From Paenibacillus sambharensis (lineage in GTDB: Bacteria > Bacillota > Bacilli > Paenibacillales > Paenibacillaceae): a stretch of DNA of 55,927 bases. The position numbers and the translations under genes are program-made. The notes beneath the pieces are model-generated. The model made no database searches and was not told where the DNA came from. It worked only from the letters and a program-made list of their open reading frames with translations. Position 1 is the stretch's first letter; every line of letters starts with the position of its first letter. The stretch covers positions 1 to 55,927 of the forward strand of contig NZ_QKRB01000056.1 in NCBI RefSeq assembly GCF_003233845.1, written 5' to 3'. Of this stretch, positions 16,120-22,690 are shown piece after piece.

Positions 16120-17166
16120 CTACCTAATCGGGACAGCGCAGATGATGTGAAGAACATCAGATAACTGCTTCTGCTTTGTCATATAACCGTGCTCCTCGAA
16201 CCAATCAGACAGACGGGACAGTTGAGGAACATATCCGCCCTGAAGCGCCTGCATCAGACCTGCATGCCCGCCGCCAAGCGAATGCTGGACAGCCCGTTCC
16301 CTGGCTTCATCATCTTCAACCATATAACCCGCCAGACAAATTCTGCCCTTCGGCTTGAGCACTCTGCGAATTTCCTCCAGCGCAAGCAGCTGCTGCCCCT
16401 CATTCAGATGGTGAAACGCGTAGCTGGACACGGCAAAATCAAACTCCCTGTCCATATACGGAATGGCCAGAAAATTACCCAGCTTGGACTCAAGCTCCGG
16501 ATACTTCACCCGGAACTGCCTCAGCATCTCTCTGGATTGATCAACAGCAGCCATCCCGATTCCTTCCCGGATAAACCGTCCGGCCAGGTTCCCGGTACCC
16601 GTACCGATATCCAGCCCTGTCTCGCCCGCCTTGGGGTTAATCCAGCGATACACCGTCTCCAGCACCTCGTCATAATGCCCGAACGGTCCGCTTGCTTCTC
16701 TAACGCTGTGGTCATGACCTGCCGCCTTGCTGTCAAAATCCCACTGGTCGCTCCAGTTATTCCGCAGCTCACGCAGCCTTCTCGAGCCTTCAGCCAGCTT
16801 GTAGATTTCCTGCAGCGGCAGGGCTTCCTGCTGTCTCAAGATACCGATCATCTGCTCGGCTGCTTCAATCTGCTGCTTGTATTCAAGCCATGCCGAGAAC
16901 ATGACCGAACGCTGCAGCTCCAGATAATTCAACAGCTCATCCTTATTGCCGGCTTCGATCGGACCCAGCACCCTCTTGATATCGTCCAGCCCCATGCCCA
17001 CCTCCCGCAGTGCAGCAATCGTCTGGAGCCGCCACACATCCTGCTCTGTGAACACCCGATACTGATTATGCCGCTCCTTGCCAGGTGCAATTAGACCCTT
17101 TTCCTCGTAAAACCGAATGGACCTGCGGCTGATGTTCAACCGTTTGGCAACCTCGTTGATTGTCAC
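16120..17166 (-). CDS. MerR regulator fused to a SAM-dependent methyltransferase
   Basis: A 348-residue two-domain protein. Residues about 1-70 are a MerR winged helix (TINEVAKRLNISRRSIRFYEEKGL, NQYRVF, LREVGMGLDDIKRVL), followed by a coiled coil and a linker. Residues about 170-340 are a class I methyltransferase with GLDIGTGTGNLAGRF (motif I), MAAVDQSREML (motif II) and VLKPKGRICLAGY. The GTG at 17166 is chosen because GGAGG lies at 17175-17179, eight bases upstream, and the MerR fold begins there; an ATG at 17268 would lie upstream of the promoter. The fusion suggests that methylation and gene control are linked, for instance a SAM-binding sensor. The promoter just upstream has the MerR 19-bp spacer. 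Confidence 0.9.
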   Translation of the reverse strand: MTINEVAKRLNISRRSIRFYEEKGLIAPGKERHNQYRVFTEQDVWRLQTIAALREVGMGLDDIKRVLGPIEAGNKDELLNYLELQRSVMFSAWLEYKQQIEAAEQMIGILRQQEALPLQEIYKLAEGSRRLRELRNNWSDQWDFDSKAAGHDHSVREASGPFGHYDEVLETVYRWINPKAGETGLDIGTGTGNLAGRFIREGIGMAAVDQSREMLRQFRVKYPELESKLGNFLAIPYMDREFDFAVSSYAFHHLNEGQQLLALEEIRRVLKPKGRICLAGYMVEDDEARERAVQHSLGGGHAGLMQALQGGYVPQLSRLSDWFEEHGYMTKQKQLSDVLHIICAVPIR

Positions 17167-17192
17167 GCTTCCGCCCTCCTCCTCATACCCCC

Positions 17193-17223
17193 ATTCTAAA
17201 CGTTCACGCAGCGTAAATGTACA
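17193..17223 (-). promoter_or_regulatory. MerR-type promoter and operator of the MerR-methyltransferase gene
   Basis: On the minus strand, TGTACA (17223-17218) and TAGAAT (17198-17193) are separated by exactly 19 bases. The spacer holds a 7-1-7 dyad, TTTACGC-T-GCGTGAA (17203-17217). This is the layout expected for a MerR-distorted promoter. Transcription would begin about 20 bases before the GTG start. Confidence 0.7.
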
Positions 17224-17232
17224 GGACGCTTT

Positions 17233-17259
17233 CTGGAATATTTCAGTTAGTAAGCTATA
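17233..17259. repeat. CTGGAATATT box, copy A
   Basis: CTGGAATATTTCAG followed by a variable tetramer region and AAGCTATA. A second copy, with a perfectly palindromic CTGGAATATTCCAG, lies at 17507-17533, 274 bases away. The two flank the 41-residue membrane peptide gene. The box may be an operator for one regulator. Confidence 0.6.
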
Positions 17260-17349
17260 ATTAAACAATCCAGTAGTTGGAATGCCGGCCCGAGTACAGC
17301 TGATCTTAGGGAGAGCAGGGTTCCTTAATAATATTTCAGGGGTGATTAT

Positions 17350-17475
17350 ATGAAAAAGCCAATACAGGCTGCTGGACGAGTGGTTTTATGGACAACAGTT
17401 ATTATTCTTTCCCTAGTATGTGTATTAGGAATTTTGTTTTTTGCCGGTCTATGGTACAGAGAGACTTACATGTAG
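17350..17475 (+). CDS. 41-residue single-pass membrane peptide
   Basis: An ATG at 17350 preceded by AGGGGTG opens a 41-codon frame ending in TAG at 17475. The peptide begins with a basic stretch (MKKPIQAAGR) followed by one strong membrane helix of about 22 residues (VVLWTTVIILSLVCVLGILFF) and a short polar tail (AGLWYRETYM). No family is recognised. It is divergent from the MerR-methyltransferase gene and could be its target. It might be a small toxin, a regulator of a membrane complex or a resistance peptide; none of these can be distinguished from sequence. Confidence 0.55.
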   Translation: MKKPIQAAGRVVLWTTVIILSLVCVLGILFFAGLWYRETYM

Positions 17476-17506
17476 AATCACTAGGATTGGATAAAATGCT
17501 AGTGGT

Positions 17507-17533
17507 CTGGAATATTCCAGTCAACAAGCTATA
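17507..17533. repeat. CTGGAATATTCCAG palindrome, copy B
   Basis: A perfect 14-bp palindrome followed by TCAACAAGCTATA, repeating the box at 17233. It lies about 75 bases before the tubby-like gene, in promoter distance. Confidence 0.6.
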
Positions 17534-17608
17534 GCAGACAGCATAATTCTTTATTTTAATAATTACAGGAAGTTGCTATCAATATAAAGGAGGGTAGATG
17601 GGGCTGAT

Positions 17609-18133
17609 ATGATCTATACCTACAGGTTTCATAATCGTTACTCTACCAAGAGATCGGAGATCAGGAATGAGCATGATCAGGTGACAGGCTATGTTCAGCG
17701 GACTTATTCCAATCCTCTAATGAAGGTGCTGGATTTTCTATTGGAAGGAATCGTGTTCGCGGATTACCGAGTGACGGACAGGGCAGGGAATTTGCGGGTT
17801 GAGGCCAAGCAGGTGAGGACATTCTTCAAGCGGAGGCAGTATATGCTTCATTACGAGCAGGAAGACGGAACCCGTACGAGCATTCCTATCATAGACAAGA
17901 AGCGGTTCGGTCTTGAAGAGAAAACAGGATTTGAGCTGGAAGGCCGCAGCTACGAGCTTCACAAGCCGGTTATCGATTGGGGAACAATAACGCTCCAAGG
18001 TACAACGATAGCCGAGTGGAAAACTACCCTTACACTCCCGCCCAAGGCCCAATTCCGGCTGGCCGATCCTTCACATGAAGCACATGTCCTCCTGCTGCTG
18101 GGGATATTTCACACCTATCTTCACTCCAAATAA
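17609..18133 (+). CDS. Tubby C-terminal-like domain protein
   Basis: A 174-residue protein made almost wholly of beta strands: a YTYRFHNRYSTKR start, ITGY-like turns, YRVTDRAGNLRVEAKQ, and a closing hydrophobic helix (AHVLLLLGIFHTYLH). This is the layout of bacterial tubby-like/LURP1-like proteins, which form a barrel around a central C-terminal helix and may bind lipid or membrane. The assignment is by overall pattern. The ATG follows AAGGAGGG at a rather long spacing of about 12 bases. It shares a terminator with the convergent EcsC gene. Confidence 0.65.
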   Translation: MIYTYRFHNRYSTKRSEIRNEHDQVTGYVQRTYSNPLMKVLDFLLEGIVFADYRVTDRAGNLRVEAKQVRTFFKRRQYMLHYEQEDGTRTSIPIIDKKRFGLEEKTGFELEGRSYELHKPVIDWGTITLQGTTIAEWKTTLTLPPKAQFRLADPSHEAHVLLLLGIFHTYLHSK

Positions 18134-18138
18134 CAGAC

Positions 18139-18187
18139 AAAAAAGATGTCCCAGGCCGCCAGCTCCAGCGCCGAGAAACATCTTTTA
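18139..18187. terminator. Bidirectional terminator between tubby-like and EcsC genes
   Basis: AAAAGATGT (18141-18149) pairs with ACATCTTTT (18178-18186), with A-runs on the left and T-runs on the right, so it can act on both strands. The loop is GC-rich and may fold further. Confidence 0.7.
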
Positions 18188-18195
18188 CATGACGT

Positions 18196-19008
18196 CTATT
18201 GCGGTTGAGCCTCTGCCAGCTTCTCCATAATCCGGCGCTTGCGGTACATCATCATGCCCGTTTCGGTAACATCCTTCAATGTGGAACGGTTCAGATAAGC
18301 ACCGAACAGCATGCCTGCGATCGGAATCATCTGGAAGAGCTTCTTCCAGCCAAAGTTATCCCGGTAACTCAGGACGACCTCCCGCCAGCCCTGCAGCTGG
18401 GAAATCATCTGACTGCTCTTCTCCCCGCTCTGGAAGGCATTCAGGTCATCCAGGATCGCTTGCTTGCCTACGACATCAGATGAGGTGAACTGCAGGCATT
18501 TAACGATAAAGATCCGTTCCGCCTTGTCCGTCGGATCATAGCCGTAGCATAAAGCGATCTCCTGAAGCGCTTTGAGGGAAATGCCAAGCAGGAGAGGGAT
18601 ATCAATCGCAAGGGTGAAAATGCCGCCGAATCCGGTAGTCGCCCCTTGAACGGTCGCTGTATTGCTGCTGGACTGCACCACGCCATTGGCCATTTCATCC
18701 ATCCGGCTAAGCGGCAGCGTCTGAATCCGGGCCATCGAGGTCTCCTCCTGCCACTCCTCGCCGGGATAGAACCGGTGGTACATCTTCTTCTTGCTGATCA
18801 GATACCGCCCGCCGCTCTGGATGTAGCTTCCCAGCTCATCGAGCGCTATGCCGAGCTTGTCCTGAATGAACTTCGGCGTAATCTTGTCCAGCAGGGCAAA
18901 CGGAATTCTCCCGAGCTTCTCCCAGAACCACAGTCCCTTCTGATCCTTCTCCCATGCCTCAATCTGCCTCAATTCCTGCCTCAAGCCATCTATCGTTTCC
19001 ACACTCAT
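18196..19008 (-). CDS. EcsC family protein
   Basis: A 270-residue protein of the EcsC family. Landmarks are the long amphipathic N-terminus (IEAWEKDQKGLWFWEKLGRIP), the GATTGFGGIFTLAIDIPLLLGISLKALQEIALCYG-type hydrophobic segment (about residues 128-162, two close helices) and a C-terminal IPIAGMLFGAYLNRSTLKDV helix. In Bacillus the third gene of the ecs ABC-transporter operon encodes the founding member; stand-alone paralogs like this are common and their role is unknown. It probably associates with the membrane. No ecsA/ecsB is nearby. ATG at 19008 follows AGGTGCGGAGACG. Confidence 0.87.
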   Translation of the reverse strand: MSVETIDGLRQELRQIEAWEKDQKGLWFWEKLGRIPFALLDKITPKFIQDKLGIALDELGSYIQSGGRYLISKKKMYHRFYPGEEWQEETSMARIQTLPLSRMDEMANGVVQSSSNTATVQGATTGFGGIFTLAIDIPLLLGISLKALQEIALCYGYDPTDKAERIFIVKCLQFTSSDVVGKQAILDDLNAFQSGEKSSQMISQLQGWREVVLSYRDNFGWKKLFQMIPIAGMLFGAYLNRSTLKDVTETGMMMYRKRRIMEKLAEAQPQ

Positions 19009-19184
19009 CGTCTCCGCACCTTTCCTGAAAATTCAAGCCCGCTTCGTTACCTGAACTTTACCTAACGCCATTATAATATGGTAAACGAAGTAATTGCCAA
19101 CCCGCCACGCAAGCCCTCTATATACCGAATACCCTGAATGTCGGTACGATAAGCCAATACTCATATGAACAGGTCACTAACTCG

Positions 19185-19285
19185 TTGATTCCAACCAGGT
19201 TGTACACTATACTCAAGCTAATGGACATGAAGCACATGCCGCTTTGATACTTTTATGTATCGAGGCGGCATTTCTATTTTTAAGG
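19185..19285 (+). ncRNA. Promoter-terminator unit: small RNA or transcription attenuator
   Basis: TTGATT (19185-19190) and TATACT (19208-19213) are spaced by 17 bases, a very good sigma-A promoter. About 20 bases after the expected start a strong 15-bp hairpin (19236-19250 with 19257-19271, two G-U pairs) is followed by TTTCTATTTTT. The predicted transcript is roughly 65 nucleotides. No ORF lies inside it and no rightward gene lies upstream. The unit is therefore either an independent small RNA or a leader controlling the HTH gene starting at 19327. Confidence 0.55.
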
Positions 19286-19326
19286 TGAAACTTAACGTGC
19301 TTAGAAAGCAGCAAAGGGTGGATGTC

Positions 19327-19986
19327 ATGTTTAAGGAACAATATGAAATGTGGATGCAGAAGCAAATTGATCAAGAAAAGAACCATCGACGAAGAGAGCT
19401 TCTGCAAAAAGGACTGAGCCATGGAACTGTAGAACTGCTGAGATTAATCTGGTTTCCGCTCGTCGGAAACTTCGATTACTTGTATCCGGAATGGGAAGTT
19501 CGGGATTATTCAAATGGATACCGGTATCTGGACTTGGCGTTTCTGACGGAGGGTGTTAAGGGCGATATAGAGATTCATGATTACAGATCGCATGCCAGAG
19601 ATTTGGATACACGGCGCTTCAAGGACTTATGCCGAAGACAAAGCCTGCTGTCGCTTGATGACTGGGTGTACCTGCCGATCGCATATTTGTCCATTCGGGA
19701 AGAGCCTGAATTTTGCAAGCAGCTGATTCTTTCGTTTCTTGGGAAGTTTATCTCATTTGAAACGGATGCAAAGCTCAGCTGCCTTGAGGCGGAGACCATT
19801 CGATATGCACGCCGATTGCTCAGGCCGTTTACGCCAATGGAGCTGGCGAGCCATCTTCACGTAACCGACCGCTACGCTCGTCAATTGCTGCACGGTTTGG
19901 TGGAGGGGACGCATGTGGTGGTGGCGGGAGGAAATAAGAGATATCGTACCTATCAGCTTAATATAGGCAGGTCTTTACGGAACTGA
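19327..19986 (+). CDS. Nuclease-fold (Vsr/DUF559-like) protein with C-terminal HTH
   Basis: About 219 residues from the ATG at 19327, which has AAAGGGTG upstream. An N-terminal basic helical region (KNHRRRELLQKGL) precedes YRYLDLAF (D69), then GDIEIHDYRSHARDLDTRRF (E82) and the WVYLPIAY strand. This matches the strand-acid-strand order of very-short-patch/DUF559 PD-(D/E)XK folds ('IEIDGYGSHARDL...RF'), though the second catalytic position is H84 rather than K or D. Residues about 165-215 form a winged helix (FTPMELASHLHVTDRYARQLLHGL). I recall similar proteins being abundant in Paenibacillus, usually labelled hypothetical or transcriptional regulator. A DNA-binding protein with an inactivated nuclease fold is my best reading. 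Confidence 0.7.
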   Translation: MFKEQYEMWMQKQIDQEKNHRRRELLQKGLSHGTVELLRLIWFPLVGNFDYLYPEWEVRDYSNGYRYLDLAFLTEGVKGDIEIHDYRSHARDLDTRRFKDLCRRQSLLSLDDWVYLPIAYLSIREEPEFCKQLILSFLGKFISFETDAKLSCLEAETIRYARRLLRPFTPMELASHLHVTDRYARQLLHGLVEGTHVVVAGGNKRYRTYQLNIGRSLRN

Positions 19987-20160
19987 GGAGCGTTATTCAG
20001 TGGAATATAGTCATTTTTGAATTGTAACGGAAATCAGAGGCTTTAATGTCCCTCTATTAATAAAGATCCACTTGAATTTGATCGAATAGCAGCGCTGAGT
20101 TCCGTTACCCGATGAGGCGACCCGTATTCACTGAAATAAGGGCGCTGAGTTCTGTTAGGT
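19975..20160. repeat. Foldback intergenic repeat with TAACGGA/TCCGTTA arms
   Basis: GTAACGGAAATCAG (20024-20037) is inverted as CTGAGTTCCGTTAC (20095-20108), and a further arm, GCGCTGAGTTCTGTTA, lies at 20142-20157. A related GGAACTGAGGAGCG overlaps the stop of the preceding gene. I take it to be a dispersed REP-like element; a similar element with TAACGAA arms lies at 36594-36779. Confidence 0.6.
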
Positions 20161-20711
20161 TTGACTTGAGCCAGTCCGGAGGAAGCCTATGCGAGGATTG
20201 CTCTAGCGAGTCGCTCTTGCGGCTGCTCTTGCAGCTGCTCTTGTGGCTACTCTAGCGAATTGCTCTAGCGGATTGCTATATTCGTAAATCCCGATCCCCC
20301 ATTGCAGGGGGAGGAGCCATAGCTTGCTTCTTCCGATTCCTCGCCTCATCAGAAATACGTTGTGTAAAATTGACCTTTACACCGAAATGGCACAGGTTTC
20401 AGCACATGCTTCAGCACACACTGCATCTCAGGCATCCTTCGCACCCCATCAGCTTAAATCCATTCGTGGAAACGTACCCGATGACTCCAAAGAATTAACC
20501 ATCCTAAATGTAAAATATGTAAAAATAAGGAGCATCCCGCCGGCTGCCCCTCACAAAAAGCTCTTGCTAATCTCCAGGCAAACGGCCACCTGCTGCTACC
20601 TGTCTACGCCTTCCAGCTAATCTCCAGACGTCCACCTGCTGCACCTGTCCACGCCTTCCTGTCCACGACCAGCCTGCCCATCCTCGGGCAAGCTGCCGCC
20701 TGTCCCGCACC
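20161..20711. repeat. Gene-free region with a 12-13 bp tandem array and a 48-bp direct repeat
   Basis: From 20197 to 20278 the word GCTCT(T/A)GC recurs about seven times at 12-13 base spacing (near 20200, 20213, 20225, 20237, 20249, 20262 and 20275), an imperfect tandem array. From 20566 to 20614 and again from 20616 to 20659 a segment beginning GCTAATCTCCAG and ending ACGCCTTCC is directly repeated. A 98-codon frame crossing this area has no ribosome binding site and spans the repeats, so I do not call it. Confidence 0.65.
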
Positions 20712-21488
20712 CTACCCTTTCGCCCGTTCAGCCAAATATTCGTAGCTCATCGCCAGGCTTTCGAACGGATCACGGCGGCACTCATCCTGCTCGACGATAT
20801 ACCACTCCATTCCCGTCTCCCGGCAGGCTGCGAGTATAGCGTCCCAGTTCATATTCCCATGCCCAACCTCTGCGTACACCGCCTGATCATCCACGACCTC
20901 CATGTCCTTCAGATGCACGACCTTCATCCGGCCGTCCAGCTTGCGGATCCACGCCGCAGGGTCAGCCCCGCCAGCCTGTGCCCAGTACGTATCCAGTTCA
21001 AAATGAAAGGCGTCCGCAGCTGTCTGTTCCATGAGCCGTTCCATCCCGGTGACACGAGCACCCTCGCCCGTCCGCTCAAATTCGAACCGGTGGTTGTGAT
21101 AAACGAACTGCAGTCCGGCATCGCGGATCCGCTCCGCAATAGCCGAGCATTCCGCCGCAAACAAGTCATATCCTCCCGGCGTTTCCCGAAATTCTCCCGG
21201 CATCATGCCGAGGCCGACATACCGGCAGTCCCACAGCTTATGCTCGTCAATCACCCGCTCCAGGTCCTCCTTCAGCCGGTTGTAGCCGACATGCGTTGCG
21301 CAGATCCGCAGCCCGTGCCGGTCCGCCGATGCCTTCACCTGCTTAGGTTCTATCGGACCAATAGCCGATACCTGAACCGCCTTGTAGCCCATTGCCGCAA
21401 CCTTCGCCAGCGTTTCGTCCAGTGATTCCGCCGTTTGCGTAAACTTCCGCAGCGTGTACAGCTGCACAGCAAGCTGCTCCCTCTTCAT
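20712..21488 (-). CDS. Sugar phosphate isomerase/epimerase (xylose isomerase-like TIM barrel)
   Basis: A 258-residue AP_endonuc_2/xylose isomerase-like barrel. Landmarks are QLYTLRKF near the start, AAMGYKAVQVSAIG, RICATHVGYNRL, the FVYHNHRFEF strand with metal-binding histidine, FHFELDTYWAQAGG (Glu/Asp metal ligands), VVHLKDMEV and YAEVGHGNMNWD. Such enzymes isomerise, epimerise or dehydrate keto-sugars and inositol derivatives using a divalent metal. It is the last gene of a leftward operon with two Gfo/Idh oxidoreductases, a set often seen in oxidation, isomerisation or hydrolysis of glycosides through 3-keto intermediates. Confidence 0.88.
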   Translation of the reverse strand: MKREQLAVQLYTLRKFTQTAESLDETLAKVAAMGYKAVQVSAIGPIEPKQVKASADRHGLRICATHVGYNRLKEDLERVIDEHKLWDCRYVGLGMMPGEFRETPGGYDLFAAECSAIAERIRDAGLQFVYHNHRFEFERTGEGARVTGMERLMEQTAADAFHFELDTYWAQAGGADPAAWIRKLDGRMKVVHLKDMEVVDDQAVYAEVGHGNMNWDAILAACRETGMEWYIVEQDECRRDPFESLAMSYEYLAERAKG

Positions 21489-21506
21489 TTGAATCCCCCG
21501 TCCCGG

Positions 21507-22628
21507 TTAAGTAGGTTCATTGCCCGTCTCAATCCTAACCGCAGCCTTCTGTGCCTTAAGGCACAGCTCCGCAGCCTTGAACGCATGCGCCTGGGTCATC
21601 GCGTAATCCGTACGGTTCAAGCAGTCGAGGATAAGCTCGCCGAAGAATGGATAGCCCACCTTGCCCGACAGCTCCATATGGAATTCGCCTTCCCCGTTCA
21701 CCAGGTACAAGTGGTTGCCTGAGTCCGAGCGGCCGATGTCTATGTATTTGCGCAGCTCGATATAGCCATCTGTCCCCAGGATGACCGTGCGGCCGTCTCC
21801 CCAGGTGCCCAGCCCGTCAGGGGTCAGCCAGTCCACGCGAAAATAATTCGTCGCCCCATTGCTGCCAACCAGCGTCGCGTCCCCAAAGTCCTCCAGCTCG
21901 GGATAAGCCGCATTCCGGTAATTGCCGACCTTGCTGCCTACAATGGTCGCATCCTTGCAGCCCGCGTAGAACAGGAACTGCTCGATCTGATGGCTCCCGA
22001 TGTCGCACAGAATGCCGCCATACTGATCCTTGCGGAAGAACCAGTCCGGCCGCGACGAGGCGTTCAGCCGATGCGGTCCTAATCCCAGCACCTGCACGAC
22101 CCGCCCGATTGCACCAGCATGCACCAGCTCCCCGGCATGCACCGCACTCTCGACATGCAGCCGCTCGCTGTAATACACCGCATACTTCCGTCCGGTCTCG
22201 CGGACCGCTATCTGCGCATCCTCCAGCTGGTCCAGCCGGGTGAAGGGCGTTTTATCGGTAAAATAATCCTTGCCATGACGCATGACCTTCACGCCCAGCG
22301 GCCCCCTGTCGCATGGAATCGCAGCGGCTGCCACCAGCATAACCTCGCTGTCCTCCAGAACCTGTTCGGCCGATTCTGCCACCTTCACGTCCGGGTAAGC
22401 CGCACAGAACTTCGCTACCTTCTCCGGGTCCGGATCATAGACCAGCTTCAAGGTCCCGCCAGCTTCGATCAAGCCGTTGCACATTCCGTAGATATGCCCG
22501 TGATCCAGCGCCATCGCAGCGAATATAAAATCCCCCCGTCCGACCACAGGCTTCGCCTTCCCCTGCGGGGCGTAATTCATGCCATCTCCTGCACCCATAC
22601 CAGCGCCTCCCCTATTCATATCGGCCAT
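21507..22628 (-). CDS. Gfo/Idh/MocA family oxidoreductase
   Basis: A 373-residue NAD(P)-dependent sugar dehydrogenase-type protein. The Rossmann part starts at FIFAAMALDHGHIYGMC (an unusual nucleotide motif without the usual G-x-G-x-x-G) and continues through LKLVYDPDPEKVAKF and VMLVAAAAIPCDRGPLGVKV. The catalytic-type segment with H and K is HGKDYFTDKTPF and the C-terminal domain has GGILCDIGSHQIEQFLFY, where D and H line the active site. The start is uncertain: 22628 is used because AGGTG and a hairpin precede it, but an ATG at 22580 with AGGAG close by is possible. It is 18 bases upstream of the isomerase gene. Confidence 0.86.
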   Translation of the reverse strand: MADMNRGGAGMGAGDGMNYAPQGKAKPVVGRGDFIFAAMALDHGHIYGMCNGLIEAGGTLKLVYDPDPEKVAKFCAAYPDVKVAESAEQVLEDSEVMLVAAAAIPCDRGPLGVKVMRHGKDYFTDKTPFTRLDQLEDAQIAVRETGRKYAVYYSERLHVESAVHAGELVHAGAIGRVVQVLGLGPHRLNASSRPDWFFRKDQYGGILCDIGSHQIEQFLFYAGCKDATIVGSKVGNYRNAAYPELEDFGDATLVGSNGATNYFRVDWLTPDGLGTWGDGRTVILGTDGYIELRKYIDIGRSDSGNHLYLVNGEGEFHMELSGKVGYPFFGELILDCLNRTDYAMTQAHAFKAAELCLKAQKAAVRIETGNEPT

Positions 22629-22640
22629 ATCGGAACACCT

Positions 22641-22674
22641 GTTATCCGCATGCAGCCATTCCCCGGCGGATAAC
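22641..22674 (-). promoter_or_regulatory. Intercistronic hairpin between the two Gfo/Idh genes
   Basis: A perfect 9-bp inverted repeat (GTTATCCGC at 22641-22649, GCGGATAAC at 22666-22674) with a 16-base loop lies just before the downstream gene's ribosome binding site. There is no U-run, so it is more likely an mRNA-stabilising or processing element or an operator than a terminator. Confidence 0.5.
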
Positions 22675-22690
22675 CTGCCCTCCCCGTCTA

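Noticed and set aside
20197-20278. CRISPR-like array
   Set aside because: The repeat unit is only 12-13 bases with no spacers, and no cas genes are present.
20324-20620. 98-codon frame in the repeat region
   Set aside because: No ribosome binding site, unusual Ala/His/Ser composition, and it runs into the direct repeats.
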